DNA of 64,000 bases from Vanessa cardui (taxonomy: Eukaryota; Arthropoda; Insecta; Lepidoptera; Nymphalidae), in assembly GCF_905220365.1 (NCBI RefSeq), contig NC_061151.1:5698197-5762196 (forward strand). Reading direction: 5' to 3'. Below are positions 50,470-59,277 of this stretch, piece after piece. The notes below the pieces were generated by a model. It made no database searches, was not told the origin of the DNA, and saw only the letters and a program-made list of their open reading frames with translations. Made by a program: the position numbers and the translations under genes. Positions within the stretch are counted from its first letter, which is position 1; each line of letters starts with the position of its first letter.

Positions 50470-50762
50470 AATAAATAAAAATTTTAACAAAAAGAAAAAC
50501 CGGCTTCAAACAGAACACTATTATAAAACAAATGAAAATGCACAAAAAGTAATAAAAATAATTGCGTCAATTTTTAGAGTCCTCCTAAGTGAAATGAATT
50601 GAAAAATATCAGACTATTTAAGTCTATTTACGATTAGTGTACTTACAATTATTGTTATATTATAATTATCACCCAGTGAAAAGTTATGAAGTAACAAACA
50701 TAAAAAAATACAGACGAATTGATAACATCGTCCTTTTTGAAAACGGTTGAAAAAAAGCGAAA
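50470..50762 (+). repeat. REP-I, best copy
   Basis: AAATAAAAATTTTAACAAAAAGAAAAACCGG ... CAATTTTTAGAGTCCTCCTAAG ... ACAATTATTGTTATATTATAATTATC ... TACAGACGAATTGATAACATCG. Non-coding. Confidence 0.65.
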
Positions 50763-51022
50763 ATGGTTGATAAGAATCTGTAAGAAATGAGAATAGTAAT
50801 AGCCTCATTTCTCTCGGATTGCGGTTTTTAGCTAAATGAAGGAGAAATTATGTAAATATGCTTGAAGTTTGTAAAAACGTACTTCCCTTCGTGATTTATG
50901 TTATTTTTCGGTTCGCGGTCTCGCGTTATGTAAATTTATTTACGAGACCGAAGCGGTCTGTGTAACGTAAAGTCGATACTTCGATCAAAGTTAGATTTAT
51001 TTATTACTAGCGACCCGCCCTG

Positions 51023-51377
51023 TCAAGTCGCTCAGCGTGCTATGGAAAGGGCTATGCTCGGCGTTTCTCTGTGGGATCGCATCAGAAATGAGGTGATCCG
51101 TCAAAGAACCAAAATCATCGACATAGCCCACCGGATTAGTAAGCTGTAATGGCAGTGGGCTGGTCATATTTGTCGTAGAACCAACAACCGTTGGGGAAAA
51201 CGTGTTCTAGAGTGGAGACCGCGTCTCGGCAAACGTAGTGTAGGACGTCCTCAGGCACGGTGGAGTGACGATATACGCAAGGCGGCAGGCAGGAGCTGGA
51301 TGCGAGTAGCCGGAGAAAGACCACAGTGGCGTGCGCTTGGAGAGGCCTATGTCCAGCAGTGGACAAAAACGGGCTGA
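51023..51377 (+). pseudogene. RTE-type ORF2 C-terminal fragment with nonsense codon
   Basis: Plus-strand residues AQRAMERAMLGVSLWDRIRNE, RTKIIDIAHRISKL, then TAA, then WQWAGHICRRTNNRW, RSVGRPQARWSDDIRK and AYVQQWTKTG before the stop. The TAA stands where the copy at 48 kb has AAA (lysine). Frames on the minus strand here are by-products. Confidence 0.8.
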
Positions 51378-51399
51378 TGATGTGATGTGATGTGATGTA
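51023..51399 (+). mobile_element. 5'-truncated RTE-type LINE with 10-bp target duplication
   Basis: A 377-bp insertion flanked by ACCCGCCCTG at 51013-51022 and 51400-51409, ending in a (TGATG)n-like tail (GATGATGTGATGTGATGTGA) typical of RTE elements. Confidence 0.85.
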
Positions 51400-51834
51400 A
51401 CCCGCCCTGGATTCGCATGGGTTCAATACTGATGATAACCACACAACAGGATTTTTTTTATTTACGACATCACATTACAAACCTCCAAAATTATCAGTGT
51501 TTCTTTGCTATATTGTCCATGTATAATATACAAATACCTTCCTCTCAAATCACTCTTTCTATTAAAAAAAACCGCATCAAAATCCGTTGCGTAGTTTTAA
51601 AGATTTAAGCACATAGAGGGACAGAGAAAGCGACACCATCTTTAAATAGTATTCGTAAACGCATTTGTCGAAGTTGGATGATTAGATCATAAATATTTAA
51701 CTGTCAAGTACAAGTTTCCAATTATTATCAATAGATGGCGCTCTTTTGTTTTCGCGTTAAACCTGAATCGCGATGTTTTTATTTTTTATAATAAATATAT
51801 AAGGTTTAGTCGGTGTTGTGACAATACTCAACCA

Positions 51835-52110
51835 CAACCGACTCGTCGTCGCTGGCTGACGGGCGTTCGCCGGAATCTACCGACGAACAAGACCTTGCTG
51901 CGCGACGGGTGAAGCCATCAGCATCACACGTACATACCAGCGGGATCCGCCAGGGGTCGCTGATTTCCAAGGCTCGATCGCCCTGTGGCGTGAACCCCAC
52001 CCGGATCGAACACCATGGATTATAATCCACCCAGTGACCTGGCATGCAGACGGCGTTGCCACCACTGTAGCGGGCCATCGCCCGGACCAGTTACCGCGGG
52101 CCCTATCCGG
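51835..52110 (-). other. GC-rich patch with overlapping open frames, unclassified
   Basis: This stretch is about as GC-rich as a coding region and stands out from its surroundings. The minus frame 51806-52078 reads ARYSGGNAVCMPGHWVDYNP ... IRVGFTPQGDRALEISDPW ... and a second frame overlaps it. Both lack a family match I can name. It may be a coding fragment of a GC-rich retroelement. Confidence 0.35.
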
Positions 52111-53014
52111 GCCTGCGTGTATATCCCTTAAAAATTTGTTACCAATATTGTTTGCAAAAGATAAGAGGACGGACAAATGGTACACCTGATAATAAATGGT
52201 AACGACCGCAATATATGAAAGATACCTTTTTAAAAGGTAATTGGACCGCAATTTAAAATATAACGTATTAATGTATTAAAATTCGAAGTGTTTAACATCT
52301 CTAATGTTGTATCAAACTTGAGAAAAGATATGTCTCCTGAGTTACACTGACTCAGTCAGACTTCAAAATGGAACCCAATAATACAAAGTATTTCTGCTTG
52401 ATAGAATAAATAACAACAAGTGTTTGTTGAACCCATAAGTAAAGTCAGAGTAAGAAAACCTTCGCTAGTTTTAAAATCCATTCCTTCATCAAGTTTTAAC
52501 CTATTAGTACCTTTTGAATCTAAACATCAAATCATTGCGACGCAATATGTCATTCTCGATCGGTAAAGCAGATTATCGCTCATACTGAGCGCACGAAAAT
52601 ATAATAATATACTTACACAATAACCTACCAAGTAAACTTCAGGCGTAAACATATTGGTCCTTCGAGCCGGATTCCATGTAATTAATTTGAAAGTTTTTAA
52701 AAGCATTTAAATATAGAACATATAAGCCATATAATATTGATTGGTCATTTAAAAAAAACCGGTAAAAAATGGCGGAGAAAACTCTTTGGGTAATTGGAAA
52801 AATCTACATTAAAACAGTGTCATCTTGTCTCGAAGCTTTGTATCGCTACAGTGACGGATGAAGGCAAATGCTTTAAACTGAGATGAGAACGCTAAGATAT
52901 ATTGATCGTCGAGATTGAATAGAATTCGAAATAAGGACGAACAAGGAAGTTTGAAAGTATAAAAGTTAGAACGATAAATAATTGATGCATTATGCAGAGG
53001 AATTATTTTAATTT
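52111..53014. other. Old REP-T trace, otherwise unrecognised
   Basis: 52155-52430 keeps a few REP-T words (ACGGACAAATGGTACACCTGATAATAAATGG, GAGTTACACTGACTCAGTCAG, CTTCAAAATGGAACCCAATAATAC). The rest, including the 20-mer shared with 46.37 kb at about 52655, is unplaced. Confidence 0.4.
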
Positions 53015-53217
53015 TGTTTTTGTATATGTTGGCGGACGAGCTTATGGGCCAGCTGATGGTAAGTGGTCACCATCACCCATCGACAACGACGCTGTCAGAA
53101 ATATTAACTATTCCTTACATGGGAACCAAGATGTTATGTCCCTTGTGCCTGTAGTTACACTGGCTCACTCACCCTTCAAACCGGAACACAAGAATACTGA
53201 GTATTGTTATTTGCAAT
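53015..53217 (-). repeat. REP-T copy, end missing
   Basis: GTTGGCGGACGAGCTTATGGGCCAGCTGATGG ... ACATGGGAACCAAGATGTTATGTCC ... CCCTTCAAACCGGAACACAAG ... TGTTATTTG. Confidence 0.8.
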
Positions 53218-53218
53218 T

Positions 53219-53640
53219 GGCGACCTCCGTGGTCAAGTAGTGTATATGTCACCGTAAGATTACAAAATTCGTTAGATTACAATCTGACGAGACAGATTAT
53301 AATCTGTCGAAATATTGTGAACAGTGAAATATGATTGCAATTTTACGCAATTTTTCGCTATATTGTTATCTATCGAAGTTAAACTGTCAGATTACAATCT
53401 GTCCCGCGTCAAATTGTCAACTGTCGATAGCTCTTCCTGATTGGTCGGTCTTATTGTAAGAGTCAATCATATGTCACTATTATTATACCAGGACTGAGTC
53501 GATTTAGAAAAAGATTAATTTTCTGTGTTGTCTTGGCTCTGTGTGTGTGTGATGTCACTTCTCATTTTCCACAACACAAGTGCTAAATTACATTCGGATC
53601 AGAGTAATGTATGGTATGTTGTCCAATATTTATAATTGTT
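53219..53640 (+). repeat. SINE-B split by a 216-bp palindrome-rich insertion
   Basis: Head start GCGACCTCCGTGGTCAAGTAG (53219-53243) and remainder from GACTGAGTCGATTTAG to GGATCAGAGTAATGTATGG (53503-53640). The middle of the head, including the B box, is lost. Confidence 0.75.
53253..53468. mobile_element. Palindrome-rich insertion with 9-bp direct repeats
   Basis: ATATGTCAC stands at 53244-53252 and 53469-53477. Inside are AGATTACAATCTG twice (about 53273 and 53388), the perfect palindrome CAGATTATAATCTG (about 53292), GACAG/CTGTC words and TATCTATCG / CTGTCGATAG. No ORF. It could be a small MITE or a decayed DNA transposon end. Confidence 0.55.
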
Positions 53641-54054
53641 ATGTATGTATGAAATCTTGCATATCAATTAAGAAGCAAATATCTTTATACGATGAAGCTG
53701 AAATTTTCTATAAACGATCTGTTTGGATCACATTATTGGTTATGACGTCATTTTAAATCCAACATGGCGGCATACCCAAGATGGAGGACAATTTATATTT
53801 ATTGCCTTAATAAAAGATATAACAGCTCGCGAGATTTACTTGTATTAATAAATAAGTAAATTATATAATTTAATGTGAATAATTTTATGTATTAATATTT
53901 CTAACGAGAACCTGTTATCCATACTTCCATACTAATATTATAAATGTAAAAGTAACTATGTCTGTCTGTCGTTCTTGCATGATCAAACCATTGAACCGAA
54001 TTTAGTCTAAGATAACTTGAAATCTAAGCAAGGACATAGGCTATTTCATTTAAT
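53641..54054. other. Mostly unrecognised
   Basis: TACTAATATTATAAATGTAAAAGTAAC with TCTGTCTGTC at 53931-53985 is a typical retroposon end phrase, without a second copy here. Confidence 0.35.
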
Positions 54055-54227
54055 TTCAATTGTTTATATAATATATGAGACAAAAAAAAACCCGCTGAGT
54101 TTCTTTCGCCGGTTCTTCTCAGGTCAGCGTATTTTCTTTTCCGAACCGGTGGTACTGTTTCAATTGACCATCAGTAAGAAAGCGTCTTCTCTATATATTG
54201 AATAAAGCAATTTGAGTTTGAGTTTCT
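54055..54227 (+). repeat. LINE-J 3' UTR
   Basis: AATTGTTTATATAATATATGAGAC ... CCCGCTGAGTTTCTTTCGCCGG ... TATATTGAATAAAGCAATTTGAG; same as 15.42-15.60 kb. AATAAA is kept. Confidence 0.72.
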
Positions 54228-54524
54228 GCCTAATACTTGACAACTAACAACCTAAAATGCAAGCAAAACCGCGGCTGATAATTAGTATCACAAAAGTTGT
54301 GTGAAAGGTGTCAAATATGAAATGAGGTTATAAGGTAACAACTAAAGCTTTAGCGTAAAAGGTTTGTATGTAGTGCATTAAAATGAAGATTTTGTTTTTA
54401 AAAATATTTTTAATTTTTAATTTAATGTCTTACAAAGAGAATTTATTATATAATGCTCTGAGACAAAAGAACGAGTGAAAAATGTTAGAGCAACTTTCTT
54501 CCGTTTCTTTAATAAAATTCCGAA

Positions 54525-55005
54525 GATATTTTTAACTTTGCCATTTCACAAATTCAAATCATTTCAAGGCATAATATTCAACTAGCTGGGCCCGCGACCT
54601 TGTACGCATTTGAATTGAATTTAACAAAAAAAATATTGTTTTAGCCTAAGTGATTCCTTATTATATCAGTTATCTGCCAGTGGAAATGCCCTCAAAATCG
54701 GTTCAGCTGTTTCAGAGATAAGCCGGAACAAACAGACAGACAGACAATAATTGTAAAAAAATGTTATTTTGGTATATGTACCGTGTATACATACAAATGC
54801 ATTGAGTAAAAAAGAGCTATTTTAATATTACAAACAGACACTCCAATTTTATTATATGTGTATAGATATAAGATTATGCAGATGATAAAAAAGCAAGGAG
54901 CTAATACTATGACTTCCAGGCAGAATGTATTACATACATATATAATTGTATTTAACTAACATGACACTGTATTTTTACAGTGCAAGTTGTGCTCTATATA
55001 AAGCC
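54525..55005 (+). repeat. LINE-K 3' fragment split by REP-F
   Basis: AATAAAATTCCGAAGATATTTTTAACTTTGCC ... AGGCATAATATTCAA (to 54580) and AAGATTATGCAGATGATAAAAAAGC ... GTATTTAACTAACATGAC (54868-55005). Confidence 0.7.
54581..54867 (+). repeat. REP-F inserted in LINE-K
   Basis: CTAGCTGGGCCCGCGACCTTGTACGC ... CTTATTATATCAGTTATCTGCC ... GAACAAACAGACAGACAGAC ... ACCGTGTATACATAC ... TTATTATATGTGTATAGAT. The best REP-F copy; its left and right limits are set by the interrupted LINE-K. Confidence 0.78.
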
Positions 55006-55577
55006 GTTAATATTTTAATAAACTTTAGAAAACGAACATACAACGACAAACATTTTCAACGTTTTCTGGAATCCTTTTGTTAAGATTGTCGGGTTCCTTG
55101 TTATAATAGCGTGTAAATAACTCACTATATCCCATTTCATCCCACTCTAGAAAAAAGAATACTAGAAAAAAATACTATTCAAATTTTCGTAGAAATTCAT
55201 CGCTAGCTTTCCTAGTGCATTCTTGTAATTAGTATTTATTGTAAGTCTACAAAGTATTTTAAATATAATATTTATAAATAATCATTAAAGGTTGTATAAC
55301 ATCTAGCTGTCGAGTTATATTCAGTCACAGAACTATATAAATGCAATAAATACTTTTTGGTTTGACATTTTATAAATAAAAGTAGAAATAGAATATTATT
55401 GAATTTGACATGGGAATTGTGAATCTGGGTTTAAATACGGAAGATAATGGATGTTTGTACAGAAAACTGTAAAAATGAATATTGTAAACCATATTAAATA
55501 TTGTTAATTATTTGATGTTCCTGTTTATCTGAAGCTGGGTATACATTATGTAAACATAAATTACGAAACTCGCTTTA
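55006..55577. other. No recognised feature
   Basis: AT-rich, short frames only. Confidence 0.35.
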
Positions 55578-55632
55578 AAACTTCTCCTCAAAGGTAGAGG
55601 AGGCCCTAGCCCAGCTGTGGGAAATTTACATA
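55578..55632 (+). repeat. SINE-A tail scrap
   Basis: AACTTCTCCTCAAAGGTAGAGGAGGCC with CCCAGCTGTGGGAAATTTACA. Confidence 0.7.
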
Positions 55633-55639
55633 CAAATGA

Positions 55640-55876
55640 TAAATAAATAAATAAATATGAGACATCACGTACATTACTCTGATCCCAATGTAAGTAGCTA
55701 AGGCACTTGTGCTATGGAAAATCAGAACTAACGACGGCACCACAAACACCCAGTCCCAAGATGACATAGAAAAGTAATGATAATCTACATTGACTCGGCC
55801 GGGAATTGATCCCGGCACCTCTGCGTGGCGTACCCATGAAAACCGGTGTACACACCACTCGACCACGGAGGTCGTC
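55640..55876 (-). repeat. SINE-B copy with (ATTT)n tail
   Basis: AAATAAATAAATAAATATGAGAC, CCCAATGTAAGTAGC, TCGGCCGGGAATTGATCCCGG, CCATGAAAACCGGTGTACAC, CGACCACGGAGGTCGTC; complete. Confidence 0.88.
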
Positions 55877-55879
55877 AAT

Positions 55880-56112
55880 ATAAAAATACATAGTATAAAA
55901 CAAAGTCGTTTTCTCTATCCCTATATCCCTATGTGTGCTTAAATCTTTAAAACAACGCAACGTATTTTGATTTGATTATTTTAAAAGATAGAATAATTCT
56001 AGAAGAAGGTTCCTATATATAATACATGCACAATTTATTCACACACACTCACATATACACTGATAACTTTAGAAGTTTCCACTGGATGTCATATCATTTC
56101 ACCCGTGCGAAG
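55880..56112 (-). repeat. REP-C copy
   Basis: AGTATAAAACAAAGTCGTTTTCTC ... CAACGCAACGTATTTTG ... ATACATGCACAATTTATTC ... TTTCACCCGTGCGAAGCCGGG is the inverse of REP-C, with its interior diverged. Confidence 0.65.
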
Positions 56113-56221
56113 CCGGGAGGGTCACCAGTAGGTAATAAAATAAGGCATCAAACATATTTGAAAAGCATCTTCAAGTTCAAAATCGAAATTGAAAACTTCA
56201 ACCATATATAACTTTATATAG

Positions 56222-56512
56222 TAAAAAGTAAAGTAAAGTAACAGCCTGTAAATTTCCCACTGCTGAGATAAGGCCTCCTCTTCCATTAAGGAGAGGGTTT
56301 GGAACATATTCCACCACACTGTTCCAATGCGGGTTGGTGGAATGCACATGTGGCAGGTTTCCTCACGATCTTTTTCTTCACCGCCGAGCACGAGATGAAT
56401 TATAAACACAAATTAGGCACATATATATGTATAGTGGTGCTTGCCTGGGTTTGAACACGCAATCATCGGTTAAGATGCACGCGTTCTTACCACTGGGCCA
56501 TCTCAGCTCATT
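56222..56512 (-). repeat. SINE-A copy with (TTTAC)n tail and internal deletion
   Basis: AAAAAGTAAAGTAAAGTAACAGCCTG tail. The body jumps from CACATGTGGCAG directly to GTTTCCTCACGATC, missing about 30 bp. The head is complete. Confidence 0.88.
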
Positions 56513-56878
56513 TATATTATAATATATATTTATATTAGAAAACAAAACGCAAACCTGTGCTTGTTAAGAATTTACCAGAAAATATTTTCGTAATATTAAA
56601 ATTTTCAGCCTTAAAAGCTCAAATTTAAGCATAACGAAGCTTACACAGCGAGCTCATGTTTAACATAACCCAAAATATATACAAAGGATGTGACGTAACG
56701 AAAACATGATTTTCTCAGATTTAATACTAAAACAAGATAAGCCTCTTACTAAAAGCTTGCGCTGAGGCTGTGAACTATTTCCAGGTCAAAGTGCAAAAAT
56801 ATATTTAATAAAATATTATTTTATATTGAACACAACTTAATATCAATAAGCTTTTCATAAAAGAATATTACTATTCAG
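56513..56878. other. No recognised feature
   Basis: AT-rich. Confidence 0.35.
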
Positions 56879-57116
56879 TGTACAGGCACAAGGGACATAA
56901 CATCTAAGTTCCCAAAGTTGGTGGCGCATTGACGATGTAAGGAATAGTTAATATTTCTTGCCACCAACCTTGGGAACTCAGATGCTTTGTTACACTGGCT
57001 CACTCAACCTTCAAACCAGAATATAACAATTCCAAGTACTGTTGTTTAGCGGTAGAATAACTGATGAGTGGGTGGTACCTACCCAGACGGGCTTGCAGAA
57101 AGCCCTCCCACCAAGT
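56879..57116. repeat. Two REP-T halves head to head
   Basis: 56879-56960 runs in the plus sense (TACAGGCACAAGGGACATAACATC ... AATATTTCTTG). 56961-57116 runs in the minus sense (CCACCAACCTTGGGAACTC ... AAAGCCCTCCCACCAAG). They share the CCAACCTTGGGAACT region in inverse. Confidence 0.72.
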
Positions 57117-57430
57117 TAACTCACCAATAAGAAAAAAATCAAATTAAACGCAGACAATAACCATACAAGTAATAACTCAATAATCGAAAGTGAAACCAAT
57201 CAAAAATAATCCCAGCCCTTGTAACAAAGGGTCTGAGCGCTGACCTTCAATCTCGAACCAATACAATAAATGGACCCCTTATGCTGATAATTTCTATTCT
57301 TCGGACCATTGTAATTTGATATATATAAAAAAGATTTATATTTCTAGCATGTATTCAAAAAAAACCTTTATTTCATTCAAGATCTTAAATAAATCAACTT
57401 TAATTTAAAATACGTGAATGTATGTCTTAC
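57117..57430. other. No recognised feature
   Basis: AT-rich, no repeat match. Confidence 0.35.
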
Positions 57431-57667
57431 TTAGAGGTTGGCGGACGAGCATATATATAATATGTAAGAAATATTAACTATTCCTTACACCGTCAATGTG
57501 CCACTAACCTTAGGAACTAAGATGTTATGTCCCTTGTGCCTGTAGTTACACTGACACCCTTCAAACCGGAACACAACAATACTGAGTACTATTATTTGGC
57601 GGTAAAATAACTGATGAGTGGGTGGTACCTACCCAGACGGGCTTGCTCAAAGCCCTACCACCAAGTG
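57431..57667 (-). repeat. REP-T copy with internal deletion
   Basis: GAGGTTGGCGGACGAGCATATAT jumps to GTAAGAAATATTAACTATTCC, then the normal order to GCTTGCTCAAAGCCCTACCACCAAGTG. Confidence 0.8.
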
Positions 57668-57711
57668 AGTGTTGTTGTATTTTAGTATTATTTTTGCTTT
57701 CTAATCTATAA

Positions 57712-57868
57712 ATTACTAGTAGTCGCCCGCGGCTTCTCTCATGCTTAATGTTAACGTTGTCATGTGTTAGGTAAAATAGTATGTCTTTTTTCGGAGTTCA
57801 AGTTTGCTTCGTACCAAATTTCGTCAAATTCGGTTCAGAGGTTTCGTCATGAAAGAGCCACAGACAGA
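57712..57868 (+). repeat. REP-E copy
   Basis: CTAGTAGTCGCCCGCGGCTTC, TCATGTGTTAGGTAAAATAGTATG, CGTACCAAATTTCGTCAAATTCGG, TCATGAAAGAGCCACAGAC. Confidence 0.68.
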
Positions 57869-57960
57869 TAGATAAATAGATAGATAAAGTCTTTATTTGG
57901 ATCACACCACATGAGTAAAAATAAGAAGAGAAAAAAAAAATGTTAAATATAGACAAAGAT
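57869..57960 (-). repeat. 3' end of an unidentified LINE (inverted)
   Basis: (AGATAGATA)n followed by AAAGTCTTTATTTGGATCACACC. In inverse this is a sequence with AATAAA and a TATC-type terminal microsatellite, the usual look of a LINE end. Confidence 0.45.
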
Positions 57961-58216
57961 TTATTTGGTCAATAGTTTGATCAAACTTGGTTGATTGTGT
58001 TTTGTTTGAAGTGACTTTTTTTTTAATATTCGTGTAGGGTAGGTTATAGCTTGCTACTCATTGTATGTATATGCTAACGCCAATCTTAGTTACATATACG
58101 GTACATATACGGTAAGATACACGAATGCACGCGTGTTAATGCTCCGTCCGATAGTAATTTAAAAGTGCATGTAGTGTCGTTTCAATACGTATAATTATTT
58201 ATCTAAAAAGTGAAAT

Positions 58217-59086
58217 ATGGCCAAGTGTATAAAGTGTGGTAAAAACGTTACAAAAAAAACCCCAGGAATACAGTGTAATAAGTGCAACAAATGGTTTCAT
58301 GGCGCCTGCGCATCGTTAACAACCGAACAACTTAACGTTTTGTATGAAACGGAGGCGGTAGATTGGAAATGCCGCGCTTGTAGCAGCCAATATAAGAAGA
58401 GGCGCATATCTGCAATATTACCTGACCCTGAGGATGATGAAAACGATGATCCTGAAACACCAAATGTACAATGTTCTTTCAATGACCAGTTTTTATCGGA
58501 TATAAGACGACAAATAAGGGATGTCATCCAAGAGGAAATACGTCGAAGTCTCCAGTTTTACTCCGATAAAATCGACGAATTTCAAAATAAAATGAAATCA
58601 TATGAATCACACATAAAAACGTTAGAAAATAATTGTAAAGATATAAATAATAAATATACAAACTTACAATTAAAAATAGATGCATTACAACAAAAAAATA
58701 ATGTAATGGAACAAAACCAGCTTAACAACACAATTGAAATATGCGGCCTAAGTAAAAAAGAAAACGAAAATACTCTTGATATAGCAAAAAAAATTGGGCA
58801 AATTCTTAAACAGAACGAAAACGAGGTTGTCTCCGCATTTCGTAAAATGCCTAAGTCATTGCCGGGACAGAATAGGAACGCGTCGACCATTGTCATGACC
58901 TTGCGTGATGGATGTCGAGATCAATGGTTGGAGTCATCGAAGTCCACTACGATAACAGGCAAAGATATAGGACACGACGATACATTTAAAGTGTTTCTTC
59001 GAGAGGCCCTCACCCCTTCTACCGCGTATTTGTTGTGGCTGTCAAAATCTAAGCTTAAAGACAGTGGTATTTATAAATACGTATAG
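58217..59086 (+). pseudogene. LINE ORF1 with a premature stop: PHD-like finger, coiled coil, RNA-binding-like domain
   Basis: 289 residues from the ATG. The C4HC3 finger is C4, C7, C20, C23, H28, C31, C52, C55, with almost the same spacing as the other ORF1. Residues about 95-175 are charged and heptad-like (KMKSYESHIKTLENNCKD). After that come NTIEICGLSKKENENT and KVFLREALTPSTAYLLWLSK. TAG at 59084-59086 ends the frame right after IYKYV, where the related ORF1 has W (YKFVW). The same frame remains open for 36 more codons with family-like residues (KKGSILIRKND) up to TGA at 59195-59197. So the domain lacks its last ~37 residues. Confidence 0.8.
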
Positions 59087-59277
59087 TGTAAAAAAGGATC
59101 GATCTTAATAAGAAAGAACGACAAGGAGAAGGTGCACACTGTAAGAGGTGAGAGGGACATAGATCGCTGGTTATCAGCTGCAAAACAAGCTACGTGAGTA
59201 AACAAGTTCTTATTATTCTTACAGGGTGCCCCGTCTCCCTAGTGGTCCAAATTCATATATACCATAGTAGTTTATTC

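Larger units (their letters stand above)
50998..51641 (+). repeat. REP-C split by an RTE fragment
   Basis: ATTACTAGCGACCCGCCCTG (50998-51022) and, after the insertion, CCCGCCCTGGATTCGCATGGG ... CTTTGCTATATTGTCCATG ... GTTGCGTAGTTTTAAAG ... GAGAAAGCGAC (51400-51641). Confidence 0.8.

Noticed and set aside
10264..56512. Regularly recurring SINE words as a CRISPR-like array
   Set aside because: Copies are far apart, in both orientations and with SINE structure; the genome type is a eukaryote.
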